Counted from the stretch's first letter, positions 1-8,721 are shown. The stretch is DNA of 64,000 nt from Arenibaculum pallidiluteum (GCF_017355985.1 NZ_JAFIQU010000004.1:62001-126000), one strand, 5' to 3'. The notes: generated by a model not told the origin, from the letters alone. A program made the numbers and translations.

Positions 1-1779
1 CTGGACCGGGCCGCGAATGCGGACCTGCCGGGGCCCGGCACTGTGGCCGAGGTCCGCGAGCTGCTCGGCGGGGCAGGGCGCGTCTTGCGGTCCGACCTGC
101 TTGGGTCGGAGGCGCCTTTTGCCGGGCCGCTCTTCACCAGGACGGCAGCGGGGGCGTACCGCCTCTCCGAGGAGCTGGTCTCGTTCGGGCGCGTGATGGA
201 CGCGCTGCCGCGCCAGTCCTTCATGGCCGAGGCCGGCGCGTCCCGTGGCGCTGCCGGCATCGAGGCGGCCGAGCGGATCAGGGCCGAGCACCGCGAGTTC
301 ATGGCCGCCATCCGGCTTCCCGAGCCGCTCGGCAGAAGCCTGCGCGAGACGGCGGGGCGGCGCATGGCCGAGAACGTGCTCGCCCGCATCGAGGCATTCC
401 TGGGGGACCAGCAGCCGGCCGGGGAGGATCCCTCCGTGCTGGCAGGCATCATGGCGCGCTCACATGCGCTTTCCGCCGAGGTCCGGTCTCTTGCCGGCAC
501 CGACGCTCCGGTCGCGATCGACCGGAAGCTTCGGACCCTGGCCGCCAAGCTGCTCGCCAAGGCGGATGCATCGACAGGCCTGGACGCCGCCTACGCCCCG
601 GCCCTGGCCGGCGCCAAGGCATGGAACGGCGAGGCGGGGGCGATGGCGAAGGCCTTCGAGGTCGGCGCCGCCGGAAACCTGCCAGCCCATCTTGCCCAGA
701 TCCGCGACCGCCTCGGCCGGCAGATCCGGCCGCTCGTCGGACCGGCGCTCGAATTCCTCGGCAAGGGCGACGGCGAACCCGAGGCCGCGCAGCGATGGCG
801 CGCCACCCTGGCGGCACTCGACGCCTCCGGCGGCAGCCTCGCCGCGCTGGAACGCCTTGTCTCCACGGCCGACGGCCTGACCGCGGACAATTGCGGCGAG
901 CGCCTTGCGCAGCTTCGGAGCCCCGGGGGCACTGACGTCTTCGCGCGCACGCATGGCCAGGCGCTGGCCAGCCTTCTAGACCGCTGCACGACCCCGCCCA
1001 GATCCGCACAGCCGCCGCAGGCGGTCGAGGCTGCGCTGCCAAGGATCGCGACCGCGTTCCGGCCGCTGTCGGGCAGGTTCCCCTTCGTCGCCTCCGCAGG
1101 TCCGGCTCCGGCGTCCGAGGCGGATCCCGACGAGGTTCGGCGCTTCTATCGCCTGTACGACTCGCTGAAGCCGCAGCTCCGCGAGGAGATCGCCGCAAGC
1201 GGGCCGCAGAGGGCCGTCGAGCTCCGCCTGTTCTTCGAGCGGATCGAGGCGACGCGTCCGCTCCTGGACGGCATCCTGGGTTCGGGCGGACGCGCGCCGC
1301 GGCCGCTGCGCGCCAGGTTCGCCCTCGAGGCAGGGCACCCCGGCGCCACCGGCGCCAGCCAGATCATAGACTGGTCGATCCGGGCAGGGCAGGCGACGAC
1401 CGGCTCTGGGACCGACGGGGTTCTCGACTGGACGCCCGGCGAGCGGATCCAGCTCTCCTTCCGCTGGGCCGCGGGATCGCGCTACCGGCCGGGCCGATAT
1501 GGCGATGCGGGCTCGACCTCCGTCTCGGACGACACCGCGGTCATCTCCGAGCGGGGGCCATGGGCGCTGCTGCGCCTGATGCGGCAGCGGCCGGCAGGGG
1601 CCGGCAGCAGAGACGGCGGCGGCGACCTGGTCCGCATCGCGATCCCGACCCGCATGCTCTCGGGTGCGCCGGCACCGGATACGATCGTCTTCCTTGGGAT
1701 CCGCCTGCTGGCCGACCTCCCGGGGCGCGAGCCCGCAGCGACACGGCTCCCGGTCTTCCCGGACCGCTTCCCCGGATAA
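1..1779 (+). CDS. TssM/IcmF-like type VI secretion protein, C-terminal part (5' end outside window)
   Basis: The frame is open from base 1, so the gene probably begins upstream; a GTG at 43 is only an internal candidate. The last ~230 residues resemble the C-terminal region of TssM/IcmF, the inner-membrane protein that spans to the periplasm in type VI secretion. The cues are a SGRFPF block, a following stretch of the 'DEVRRFY' type, a beta-rich region, and a GPWALLRLM motif close to the usual TssM GPWALFRLLD. The upstream helical, Ala-rich part fits the periplasmic domain. No other T6SS gene follows, so this is the edge of a cluster lying to the left. The family call is from motif memory, not a search. 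Confidence 0.6.
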   Translation: MDRAANADLPGPGTVAEVRELLGGAGRVLRSDLLGSEAPFAGPLFTRTAAGAYRLSEELVSFGRVMDALPRQSFMAEAGASRGAAGIEAAERIRAEHREFMAAIRLPEPLGRSLRETAGRRMAENVLARIEAFLGDQQPAGEDPSVLAGIMARSHALSAEVRSLAGTDAPVAIDRKLRTLAAKLLAKADASTGLDAAYAPALAGAKAWNGEAGAMAKAFEVGAAGNLPAHLAQIRDRLGRQIRPLVGPALEFLGKGDGEPEAAQRWRATLAALDASGGSLAALERLVSTADGLTADNCGERLAQLRSPGGTDVFARTHGQALASLLDRCTTPPRSAQPPQAVEAALPRIATAFRPLSGRFPFVASAGPAPASEADPDEVRRFYRLYDSLKPQLREEIAASGPQRAVELRLFFERIEATRPLLDGILGSGGRAPRPLRARFALEAGHPGATGASQIIDWSIRAGQATTGSGTDGVLDWTPGERIQLSFRWAAGSRYRPGRYGDAGSTSVSDDTAVISERGPWALLRLMRQRPAGAGSRDGGGDLVRIAIPTRMLSGAPAPDTIVFLGIRLLADLPGREPAATRLPVFPDRFPG

Positions 1780-1814
1780 GCCTGCCGCAACGCATTCATG
1801 GCCTCCTTCAGAGA

Positions 1815-2609
1815 ATGGACACGACAATGATTGAAGGGACCTCCCGCAGACGGGAAGCCCGCTCATCCCGGAACCGCAGCCTCCTGGCGCTCCTGCTGGC
1901 GGTCCTCGCCTGCTTCGCGTCCGGCCCGGCCATGGCGGAATTCTGGACCGTCTCGTCGGAATCCTACTTCCCGCCCTACAACTTCACCCTCAAAGGGAAG
2001 CGCACGGGAATGGATACCGAGATCGTCGAGGCGATGCTGGCGCGTCTCGGCAAGACACCGGTCCACCGGCCCGGGGCCTGGTCGGACGTCGTCAAGGACC
2101 TCGACACGAACCAGACCGACATCGCCTTCCAGTTCCTGGGCTCGGGCAAGCGCGCCAGGATCCACACGATGATCGGCCCCTACCGGGACAGCACGACCGT
2201 CATCATGACGCGCAAGGATTCGCCCATCGTCTTCGAGAGCATCGAGGATCTGCGCGGGCTCAAGATCGGCGTCGTCAGCGGCTTCGACTATTCGCCGGAA
2301 TTCGACAGGTCCGACGTCTTCACGCGCCTGGTCTCCAGCGGCAACGTAATCAACTTCCGCCGCCTGATGCTCGGCCGCGTCGACGCGATCGTCGGCGACC
2401 GCGAGGTGCTGAAGTTCCAGGCGGAATCCGACGGGCATGCCGATGCGGTGCGAATTCTCCCCAAGCCCCTGAACGTGACGCCCCGCTACATCGCGGTCCC
2501 GAAGGAGCGCAAGGAGAAGGCCGAGATGCTGCAGGCCGCTTTCGAGGAGATCAAGGCCGACGGCACGCTCGCCCGGATCATCAAGACCTGGATCCCGCAG
2601 GACGAGTGA
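1815..2609 (+). CDS. Periplasmic substrate-binding protein, family 3 (amino-acid/polar-solute type)
   Basis: A 264-residue protein with an N-terminal Arg-rich segment, a hydrophobic core (LLALLLAVLACFASG) and an AMA-like cleavage site, indicating export. The mature part starts with FWTVSSESYFPPYNF, typical of bacterial SBP_bac_3 proteins, and contains GMDTEIVEAML and IEDLRGLKIGVVSG, the usual hinge and lobe motifs. ATG 1815 was chosen; ATG 1827 is also possible, since neither has a strong ribosome binding site. It begins 35 bases after the TssM-like gene and may be co-transcribed. No permease or ATPase lies next to it, so the ligand and partner are unknown; it could be a sensor rather than a transporter component. 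Confidence 0.7.
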   Translation: MDTTMIEGTSRRREARSSRNRSLLALLLAVLACFASGPAMAEFWTVSSESYFPPYNFTLKGKRTGMDTEIVEAMLARLGKTPVHRPGAWSDVVKDLDTNQTDIAFQFLGSGKRARIHTMIGPYRDSTTVIMTRKDSPIVFESIEDLRGLKIGVVSGFDYSPEFDRSDVFTRLVSSGNVINFRRLMLGRVDAIVGDREVLKFQAESDGHADAVRILPKPLNVTPRYIAVPKERKEKAEMLQAAFEEIKADGTLARIIKTWIPQDE

Positions 2610-2772
2610 TCCCGCCGGATCGCAGGTCGGATACCCGGCCCCGCGAACCAACCGGGCGGAGCAGGGCAGGGCAGGGGCCTGGACCGCTCGGCGCCCAACG
2701 GTGGGCAGGGGCGGGCCGCGACGGCCGCGCACGCGGCAATGGAGGCGACGGTCCCGCCCGCGCGTCACCGCG

Positions 2773-3279
2773 CTAGTTCACGCGCTGCCATTCGACGACG
2801 ATCCTGGTTCCTTCGGGGCGCCGAAAGCTCTCCGTCATCCGGTCGCCCCTGACGGTAAAGGTCAGTTCGTTGCGCGTGCGGACGCTGCCGATCCAGTTCG
2901 GGAAGGTGGAACCCTCGACGCGATTGCCGCTGAACTCGCCGTTCTCATCGACGGTGTAGGTGCCGAAGAAGCCGATGCTGCGCGCCATGGCAGCCCTGTT
3001 CTCGGCATCGGTGCCTTCGCCCCGCACGTTGGACGCAAATTTCGGCGTGCTGGCATCCGTCAGCACGATGACGAAGTGCATGTCCGGCGTGAAGGTCAGC
3101 AGGCCGTTCGGCCGCTCACCATAGGCCGGCAGGTTCCGTCCCTCGGGATCGATCTGCGCCGAGATCAGCCGCCAAGTGCCCAGGACCTGATTGCGCGCCG
3201 GCGACTGAGCATGGGAGGCGGTGCCGGCCGCTCCGATCAGAACGGCCAGGAGGATGGGAAGGATAGGGCGGATCGACAT
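2773..3279 (-). CDS. Secreted lipocalin-like domain protein, copy 2
   Basis: A protein of about 168 residues with a signal peptide (PILLAVLIGAAGTASHA) followed by a lipocalin-like beta domain (GTWRLISAQIDPEG ... GLLTFTPDM ... FGTYTVDENGEFSGN). This matches the Lipocalin_5-type domain of small exported bacterial proteins whose ligand is unknown. The start at 3279 (MSIRP) was preferred to the upstream ATG at 3303, because the latter would run into the neighbouring copy. It lies 5 bases downstream of a close paralogue on the same strand and is clearly its tandem duplicate; the last third is nearly identical in both protein and DNA. No catalytic residues are evident. Confidence 0.7.
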   Translation of the reverse strand: MSIRPILPILLAVLIGAAGTASHAQSPARNQVLGTWRLISAQIDPEGRNLPAYGERPNGLLTFTPDMHFVIVLTDASTPKFASNVRGEGTDAENRAAMARSIGFFGTYTVDENGEFSGNRVEGSTFPNWIGSVRTRNELTFTVRGDRMTESFRRPEGTRIVVEWQRVN

Positions 3280-3284
3280 GCTCT

Positions 3285-3785
3285 TCACCTCACGCGCTGC
3301 CATTCGACGAGGATCCTGGTTCCTTCGGGGCGCCGAAAGCTCTCCGTCATCCGGTCGCCCCAGACGGTAAAGGTCAGTTCGTTGCGCGTGCGGACGCTGC
3401 CGACCCAGTTCGGGAAGGTGGAACCCTCGATGCGATTGCCGCTGAACTCGCCGTTCTCATCGATGGTGTAGGTGCCGAACAGGCCGAGGCTGCGGGACAT
3501 GGCGGCGCGGTTCTCCGTGTCGGTGCCTTCCCCGCGCACATCCGAGGCAAATCTCGGAAGCGAGCCGTCCACCAGCACCTCGACGAAGCGCATGTCCGGC
3601 GTGAAGGTCAGCAGGCCGTCGGCCCGCTCGCCGTAAGCCGGCTGGTTCCGTCCTTCAGGGTCGATCTGCGCGGAGACCAAGCGCCAGGTCCCCACAACCT
3701 GGTTGCGGGGCGGCACCTGCGCATGAGCGCTCGCCGCCGATGCGCCGATCAGGACGGCCAGGACAAAAGGACGGGCGGACATCAT
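3285..3785 (-). CDS. Secreted lipocalin-like domain protein, copy 1
   Basis: A 166-residue exported protein (signal peptide FVLAVLIGASAASAHA) with the same lipocalin-like fold as the next gene downstream. The shared motifs GTWRLVSAQIDPEGRN, GEGTDTENRAAM, IEGSTFPNW and MTESFRRPEGTRI show recent tandem duplication. It is the first gene of a two-gene leftward unit and is divergent from a LysR-type regulator starting at 4131, which makes that regulator a candidate controller. Function and ligand are unknown. Confidence 0.7.
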   Translation of the reverse strand: MMSARPFVLAVLIGASAASAHAQVPPRNQVVGTWRLVSAQIDPEGRNQPAYGERADGLLTFTPDMRFVEVLVDGSLPRFASDVRGEGTDTENRAAMSRSLGLFGTYTIDENGEFSGNRIEGSTFPNWVGSVRTRNELTFTVWGDRMTESFRRPEGTRILVEWQRVR

Positions 3786-4130
3786 CTGCTCCTCATTTCG
3801 TCACGTCATCGAAGGGTGGGCAGCATTGAGCGCCGAAGAACCTCTCCGCCTTCATGCCGGCCCATGACCGATCTGGCCCATGCGACATTCATGAACAATC
3901 GGCGATGGCTCCAACACCCAGTTGAGCACTTTTCATCAATGCGACGGGTTCGGGCGCAGGAATCCTGATGCTCGGGTCTCCAGCCGGAGTTCCGTCCCGG
4001 AACCAGTTTGCGTCGGCGGGCGACCGAGGCCGGCCTCGTCCCCGAGCCGGCGCCGGATCGACGTGCAGATTGTTGGTCACATTCGCATGATCGGCCGCAA
4101 CGCCGCCCCTCGCATGAGGATCCTGCATCT
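3786..4130. other. Divergent intergenic region, lipocalin pair / LysR regulator
   Basis: These 345 bases separate the leftward lipocalin-like genes from the rightward LysR gene. Several small ORFs cross it in different frames but none has a ribosome binding site or a recognisable product. It must hold both promoters. I see no unambiguous inverted repeat that I would call the LysR box. Confidence 0.4.
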
Positions 4131-5081
4131 ATGAAGCAGCCCACGCTTGCCGAGCTGACAGCGTTCCTCCACGTCGCGGAGCACCTGAGCTTTCGTCGGG
4201 CAGCCGTTGCGCTGGGGCTGTCGCCCTCCGCCCTGAGCCACACAATCAGGGGGCTCGAGGCGCGGCTGGGCGCGCCGCTGATCAACCGGACGACGCGGAG
4301 CGTGGCGCTGACGGAAGCCGGGCTGCGGTTGGCGGAGCGGCTCAGGCCCGCCGTCACGAGCATCGCCGAGGCGATCTCCGAGCTTGCCGAAGACGGCGAC
4401 AGGCTCGTGGGAAGGATCTGCATCAGTACGATGGAGTATGGCGGCCGGCTCCTGATCGGCGACGTCATCGGAGAATTCCAGGCCAGCCATCCGGAGGTGG
4501 AGTTCGAGATCTGCGTGGATCATGCGCTCGTGGATATCGTCGGGAGCGGATGTGACGCCGGCGTCCGGTTTCGCGACCAGGTGCCGCCCGACATGGTCGC
4601 GGTTCCCATCGGCCCACCGGTCTCGATGGTGGCCTTCGCCTCGCCGGGCTATCTCGACGGACGAACCCATCCCGCCGTGCCGAGTGACCTGCTGACCCAC
4701 AGGTGCATACGTCAACGCTTGGCGACGGGCGCCATATACCGCTGGCAGTTCGAATGCGACGGACGCGCGGTCGCGATTGACCCGCAGGGACCGCTGACCT
4801 GCAACAATCTCGGTCTAATCGTGCTGGCGGCGCTGCGCGGCCTTGGGATCGGCTTCGCGCCATCCCACCATGTCAGGCCGTTCCTTGAATCCGGTGAGCT
4901 CGTTCAGCTGCTCGCGGAGTTCTCTCCGTCCTTTGAAGGGCACTGCCTCTACTATCCCCGAAGCCGACATCGAACCCGCACGTTCGCCGCGTTTATCGAG
5001 CACGTGCGCTCACGGTCGGGATCGATCGCGGGCGGAGCAGGGCAGACTAGTCCCCGTATGCCCAGCATGCGGTCCACCTAA
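4131..5081 (+). CDS. LysR-family transcriptional regulator
   Basis: A 316-residue protein with the standard LysR layout. An N-terminal winged helix-turn-helix (ELTAFLHVAEHLSFRRAAVA, then LGLSPSALSHTIRGLEARLG and LINRTTRSVALTEAG, residues ~5-65) is followed by a linker helix and a two-lobe effector domain of the CrgA/LTTR_8 type (GRICISTMEYGGRLLIGDVI, GYLDGRTHP, GLGIGFAPSHHV). ATG 4131 fits the family N-terminus; the open frame extends upstream but without LysR similarity. It is divergent from the tandem lipocalin-like genes. The effector is unknown. Confidence 0.85.
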   Translation: MKQPTLAELTAFLHVAEHLSFRRAAVALGLSPSALSHTIRGLEARLGAPLINRTTRSVALTEAGLRLAERLRPAVTSIAEAISELAEDGDRLVGRICISTMEYGGRLLIGDVIGEFQASHPEVEFEICVDHALVDIVGSGCDAGVRFRDQVPPDMVAVPIGPPVSMVAFASPGYLDGRTHPAVPSDLLTHRCIRQRLATGAIYRWQFECDGRAVAIDPQGPLTCNNLGLIVLAALRGLGIGFAPSHHVRPFLESGELVQLLAEFSPSFEGHCLYYPRSRHRTRTFAAFIEHVRSRSGSIAGGAGQTSPRMPSMRST

Positions 5082-5862
5082 CCGGACGCGGCGTTTCAGG
5101 ATAATCCGGCAAGTTCTTGGCTTTGGGCCATAAACACCGAGTTGCGGCGATGCCCGCTGTCGCGTCGCACGAAGGGAGCCGGCGCTGGCTCCCGTACGCC
5201 GCCGCCGTTAAGATGCCCCTGCGTTCATCCGGCCCAGGTGCAGGATGGGCGGCCTGTCACCGCCGGGAACGCGCAGGATCCTCCAACCGGGGATCTTCGG
5301 GCCGGGCTCCTGGACCGGAGGGAGCGGCATCCAGGCGTGGATGCCGTAGCGGCGGGCTTGGGATAAGAGCCGCCAGCAGCCGGCCTGAGCGATCGGAAAA
5401 GCCCAGCCCTCACCCGCACCATTTATTTTCCATAATATATCTTATGCGATCTCCGTTAGGCGCCCTTCCGGACTTGCGGGCGCGCTCCCTTGTTGCCGGA
5501 CCTGCGTTTCCGGGTTCTGTCCGGCCCCCCATCGCGCACACCTGACCGTCTCCGTTGTGGCGCACATCCCGCCCCGAATTTCGCGCAGATGCCGGCGCCG
5601 CAATCCCGGTTCGACCTCGTCGCCCAGCGAGCCTCACAACAAGGTTCTTGGGCGGAGCCCGTGCTTGACCGCTTCCTTCGTGCCTGGCCGCTTCCTTATC
5701 GCAACGCGGGCTCCCAAAGGTGACCCCGGCAATCCCTGGCTTTCAAACCCAGCCTGGGCTAAACAATGAAGGAATGGCTCACAACCCTTTGAGATCGCTA
5801 CGGAATTTGACTTTTCTAAGTGCGAGGGCTACAAGCCGCCGAGCTCTTTGGGAAATTCAGCC
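5082..5862. other. Long region without a supported gene
   Basis: These 781 bases lie between the LysR gene and mntP. Short open frames exist on both strands but are low-complexity Arg/Pro/Ser-rich translations typical of high-GC non-coding DNA, without ribosome binding sites. An AT-rich patch at 5421-5446, unusual for this sequence, could be a promoter. I looked upstream of mntP for a yybP-ykoY manganese riboswitch and could not recognise its conserved core. Confidence 0.4.
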
Positions 5863-6426
5863 ATGAACATGGCCGCGACCGCCGTCCTCGCATTCGGCAT
5901 GTCGATGGACGCCTTCGCGGCCTCCGTCGGCAAGGGCGCCGCCCTACACCGCCCTCGCCTCACCGAGGCCCTGAGGACCGGAATGGTTTTCGGCGCCATC
6001 GAGACCGCGACGCCGGTTCTCGGTTGGGCGCTCGGCGCTGCCGCGAGCGAGCACGTCGCGGACTGGGATCACTGGCTGGCCTTCGTACTGCTCCTGGCGC
6101 TGGGCGGCCGCATGATCCACGCGGGCACGCGGCGAACGTCCGACGAGGCGCCGACGCGCAGCCGCCATCCCCTCGGCCTGCTGATCGCCACCGCCATTGG
6201 AACCAGCCTGGACGCGCTGGCGGCCGGCGCCGGGCTCGGCCTGCTCGGCGTCGACATCATCCACACCGCGGCGGCGATCGGGATCGCGACACTTTTGATG
6301 GCGACCTGTGGCGTGCTGATCGGGCGGTTCGTCGGCCCTCTGATGGGGCGCCGCGCCGAGATCGCCGGAGGGCTGGTCCTGATCGGCATGGGCACCCAGA
6401 TCCTGGTCCAGCATCTCGCGGCTTGA
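5863..6426 (+). CDS. mntP: MntP-family manganese efflux pump
   Basis: A protein of about 187 residues with six predicted membrane segments in two homologous halves. Each half carries the family motif with its conserved acidic residue: [12 protein letters not shown] near the N-terminus and [15 protein letters not shown] in the second half. This is the hallmark of MntP, which exports Mn(II) across the inner membrane. ATG 5863 was chosen ([12 protein letters not shown]); an upstream TTG at 5848 and a downstream ATG at 5869 are alternatives. It lies 63 bases before a CDF metal exporter on the same strand, suggesting a metal-homeostasis pair. Confidence 0.85.
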   Translation: MNMAATAVLAFGMSMDAFAASVGKGAALHRPRLTEALRTGMVFGAIETATPVLGWALGAAASEHVADWDHWLAFVLLLALGGRMIHAGTRRTSDEAPTRSRHPLGLLIATAIGTSLDALAAGAGLGLLGVDIIHTAAAIGIATLLMATCGVLIGRFVGPLMGRRAEIAGGLVLIGMGTQILVQHLAA

Positions 6427-6489
6427 CGCCGCGACACTGCGCGCGAGCCCACGCTACCGGCGTCGGTTGCTTCAGAATGAGGCTACGTC

Positions 6490-7464
6490 ATGCACACACA
6501 TTCGCTGCAGCCCTGGCAGCACGAGCACAGCTTCGGGCAGGAGCGTCAGTCCGCCGGGGAAAGGCGCACGCTGGCAGTCGTCGTTCTGACGCTCGCAACG
6601 ATGCTGGCCGAGATCGCGGGCGGGTTCGCCTTCGGATCCATGGCCCTGCTCGCCGACGGCGTTCACATGGCCTCCCATGCGCTCGCACTGGGGATTTCGG
6701 TCTTCGCCTATGTCTACGCGCGACGGCATGCGCGGGACGCCCGCTTCAGCTTCGGCACCGGCAAGGTCGGCACGCTGGCGGGGTTCGCGAGCGCCCTGCT
6801 GCTCGGCATCATAGCGCTCGGCATGCTGTGGGAGAGTGCCGCGCGGATCTATGCGCCCTCCGACATCGCCTTTGACCAGGCAATCATGGTCGCGGTGCTC
6901 GGGCTTGCCGTGAATGTCGCGAGCGCGCTGATCCTGGGACACGGTCACGGCCATCATCACGATGCCCACGATCATGATCGTGATCACGCTCACCATCACG
7001 ACGACGGACACGCACATCGTCATTCCCATGGAGCGGCCGAGCATGACGATCACAACCTGCGCTCGGCCTATCTGCACGTCGTCGCCGACGCGGTCACCTC
7101 GGTCCTAGCAATCGCGGCGCTGCTCGGGGGCAAGTACATGGACGCCGACTGGCTGGATCCGCTCATGGGTGTCGTCGGCGCGGTCCTGGTCGCCAACTGG
7201 TCGCGCGGCCTGCTCCGGGACAGCGGCCGCGTGCTGCTGGACTGGCAGGCCCCTCCGGACGTCAGCGAGGCGCTGCGCCGATCCGTCGAACGCGACGGCG
7301 ACCGCGTCGCCGACCTGCATGTTTGGTCCATCGGTCCCGGAATCCACGCGGCGATCGTCAGCATCGTCACGCATGATCCAAGGCCGCCGGGACACTACCA
7401 CGGTCTGGTTCCCCCGCATCTCGCCGTCCGGCACCTCAGCGTCGAGGTCCATCGCTGCGGCTGA
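6490..7464 (+). CDS. dmeF: CDF-family divalent metal efflux transporter, DmeF-like (Co/Ni)
   Basis: A 324-residue cation diffusion facilitator. The N-terminus MHTHSLQPWQHEH followed by an ERRT segment is characteristic of the DmeF branch, associated with cobalt and nickel export in other proteobacteria. Transmembrane motif ALLADGVHMASHALAL contains the HxxxD-type metal site, and SFGTGKVGTLAGF is also conserved. A long His/Asp-rich cytoplasmic loop (roughly residues 154-185, repeated H-D-H units) precedes the last membrane segments and a C-terminal cytoplasmic domain. Substrate assignment rests on subfamily resemblance only. It lies downstream of mntP. Confidence 0.82.
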   Translation: MHTHSLQPWQHEHSFGQERQSAGERRTLAVVVLTLATMLAEIAGGFAFGSMALLADGVHMASHALALGISVFAYVYARRHARDARFSFGTGKVGTLAGFASALLLGIIALGMLWESAARIYAPSDIAFDQAIMVAVLGLAVNVASALILGHGHGHHHDAHDHDRDHAHHHDDGHAHRHSHGAAEHDDHNLRSAYLHVVADAVTSVLAIAALLGGKYMDADWLDPLMGVVGAVLVANWSRGLLRDSGRVLLDWQAPPDVSEALRRSVERDGDRVADLHVWSIGPGIHAAIVSIVTHDPRPPGHYHGLVPPHLAVRHLSVEVHRCG

Positions 7465-7471
7465 ACCGACG

Positions 7472-7515
7472 CGGCCCCCTGCCCGGCCCCCTGCCCGGCC
7501 CCCTGCCCGGCCCCG
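7472..7515. repeat. 12-bp GC-rich tandem repeat, 3.7 copies
   Basis: Three perfect copies of cggccccctgcc (7472-7483, 7484-7495, 7496-7507) and a partial fourth lie just after the dmeF stop codon. It is a simple tandem repeat in the intergenic space; no coding or regulatory role is evident. Confidence 0.85.
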
Positions 7516-7604
7516 CCGCCGACCTGCAGCTCATCATCCGGGCCCGCGAACCCGGAAGCGATTTGCCGTTCGTTGCCCGGCGCAAGCTGCACTAGGATCG
7601 CTCC

Positions 7605-8468
7605 ATGGCAACGCGTATTCTCAAGCTGTTTCCCGGGCCGCCACAGGAGGCTCCGCTGCGGGGAACCTATCTCGCCGAAGGCATCCATGCGCTGGGCACG
7701 ACGACGGAGCCCTTCGTCTATGCGAACTTCGTCACGAGCCTCGATGGCCGCATCGCCATCGACGATCCCGACCGGAAGGCCAGTATTCTTCCGCCCGGGC
7801 TGAACAGCGGGAACGACTTCCGCCTCTTCCTGGAGCTGCAGGCCCAGGCCGACTGCCTGATCACCCATGGCGGCTATCTGCGCGCCGTCGCTGCGGGGCA
7901 CCTGGACGACATACTGCAGGTCGGCATCAGCGAGGCGACGCGCGATCTCGCCGAATGGCGCCTGGCCAGCGGACTTGCGCCCCAGCCGGCCGTGGTGGTG
8001 GCGAGCGCCAGCCTCGACTTCCCCCTGCCCGCCTCCCTTTCCGCCCATGGGCAGCGCGTGATGATCGCAACCGTCGCGCAGGCGCCCGGGGCCCGGGTCG
8101 CGCAGCTGCGCGCGCAGGGGTTTGACGTCTTCGTCGCGGGCGAGACGCTGGTAGAGGGCGCCGCACTGGTCCAAGCGCTGGCCGATCGCGGCCTGGTGCG
8201 ATCCTACCTTATGGCCGGCCCGCTTATGCTGGAGACCATGCTGCGTGCGGGCGCGCTCTCCCGGCTCTATCTTACGATCGCGCACCGCCTGATCGGGGGC
8301 GAAGGCTTCCACACGATGATCACCGGCCCGACCCTGGGCGCCACCGGGCGGATGAGGCTATCGGCCCTGCGCTACGATTCCTCGGCGCCCGAGGGAACCG
8401 GGCAGTGGTTCGCACGCTTTGAGCCGCTCGATCCGGCCCCACACGGGCATGGCGACCCGGTCGCCTGA
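7605..8468 (+). CDS. RibD C-terminal-like (pyrimidine/pterin-type) reductase
   Basis: A 287-residue protein made of a single RibD_C/dihydrofolate-reductase-like domain without the N-terminal deaminase of bifunctional RibD. Cues are FVTSLDGRIAIDD at the start of the fold, a substrate loop (DCLITHGGYLRA), SYLMAGPLMLETMLRAGAL in place of the usual EGGP region, and a C-terminal LYLTIAHRLIGGEG strand. Such enzymes reduce a ribosylated pyrimidine or a pterin with NADPH. It precedes pqqA by 172 bases. In an H4MPT-making organism a role in pterin reduction is possible, but nothing in the sequence proves it. Confidence 0.7.
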   Translation: MATRILKLFPGPPQEAPLRGTYLAEGIHALGTTTEPFVYANFVTSLDGRIAIDDPDRKASILPPGLNSGNDFRLFLELQAQADCLITHGGYLRAVAAGHLDDILQVGISEATRDLAEWRLASGLAPQPAVVVASASLDFPLPASLSAHGQRVMIATVAQAPGARVAQLRAQGFDVFVAGETLVEGAALVQALADRGLVRSYLMAGPLMLETMLRAGALSRLYLTIAHRLIGGEGFHTMITGPTLGATGRMRLSALRYDSSAPEGTGQWFARFEPLDPAPHGHGDPVA

Positions 8469-8597
8469 AGTCGCCTGAATCGGAGTGCCCGCGCCCGGCC
8501 AGGCGGCCTGATCGTCCGCGCCGCTGACGATTCGGTACTAATTGGCAAGTCACCCCTTTGCAGGAAGCCGATAGCGTTCCCAAGTCTGAAGCCGACG

Positions 8598-8618
8598 CCG
8601 GCGCCCTGCCGGCGCCGG
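8598..8618. promoter_or_regulatory. Inverted repeat in the pqqA leader
   Basis: A perfect 8-bp stem, ccggcgcc (8598-8605) and ggcgccgg (8611-8618), encloses a 5-base loop. It ends 22 bases before the pqqA start, just upstream of its ribosome binding site, so in RNA it would form a hairpin in the 5' leader. It could stabilise the leader or act as an attenuator. Confidence 0.45.
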
Positions 8619-8640
8619 ACCTTGCAGAAGGAGGAGCCCC

Positions 8641-8721
8641 ATGAAGGTTTGGAAGTCCCCGAAGGTCGTCGAGATCGCGTGCGGCATGGAGATCAACTGC
8701 TACGCCAGCGCGAAGGTCTGA
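8641..8721 (+). CDS. pqqA: PqqA, precursor peptide of pyrroloquinoline quinone
   Basis: A 26-residue peptide beginning MKVWKSP and containing CGMEINCY, with Glu17 and Tyr21 in the invariant E-x3-Y arrangement whose side chains are cross-linked by PqqE and become PQQ. Length and the MKxW...P start match PqqA of Methylobacterium and others. A strong ribosome binding site (aggaggagcccc) precedes the ATG. PQQ is the cofactor of XoxF encoded 7 kb away. No pqqB, C, D or E occurs in the window, so the maturation genes must be elsewhere. It is too short for ordinary gene finders. Confidence 0.9.
   Translation: MKVWKSPKVVEIACGMEINCYASAKV

Noticed and set aside
5600-5862. yybP-ykoY manganese riboswitch before mntP
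   Set aside because: The expected conserved core could not be found by eye; a covariance search would be decisive.
7472-7515. CRISPR-like repeat
   Set aside because: The 12-bp units abut with no spacers and no cas genes are present, so it is a simple tandem repeat.
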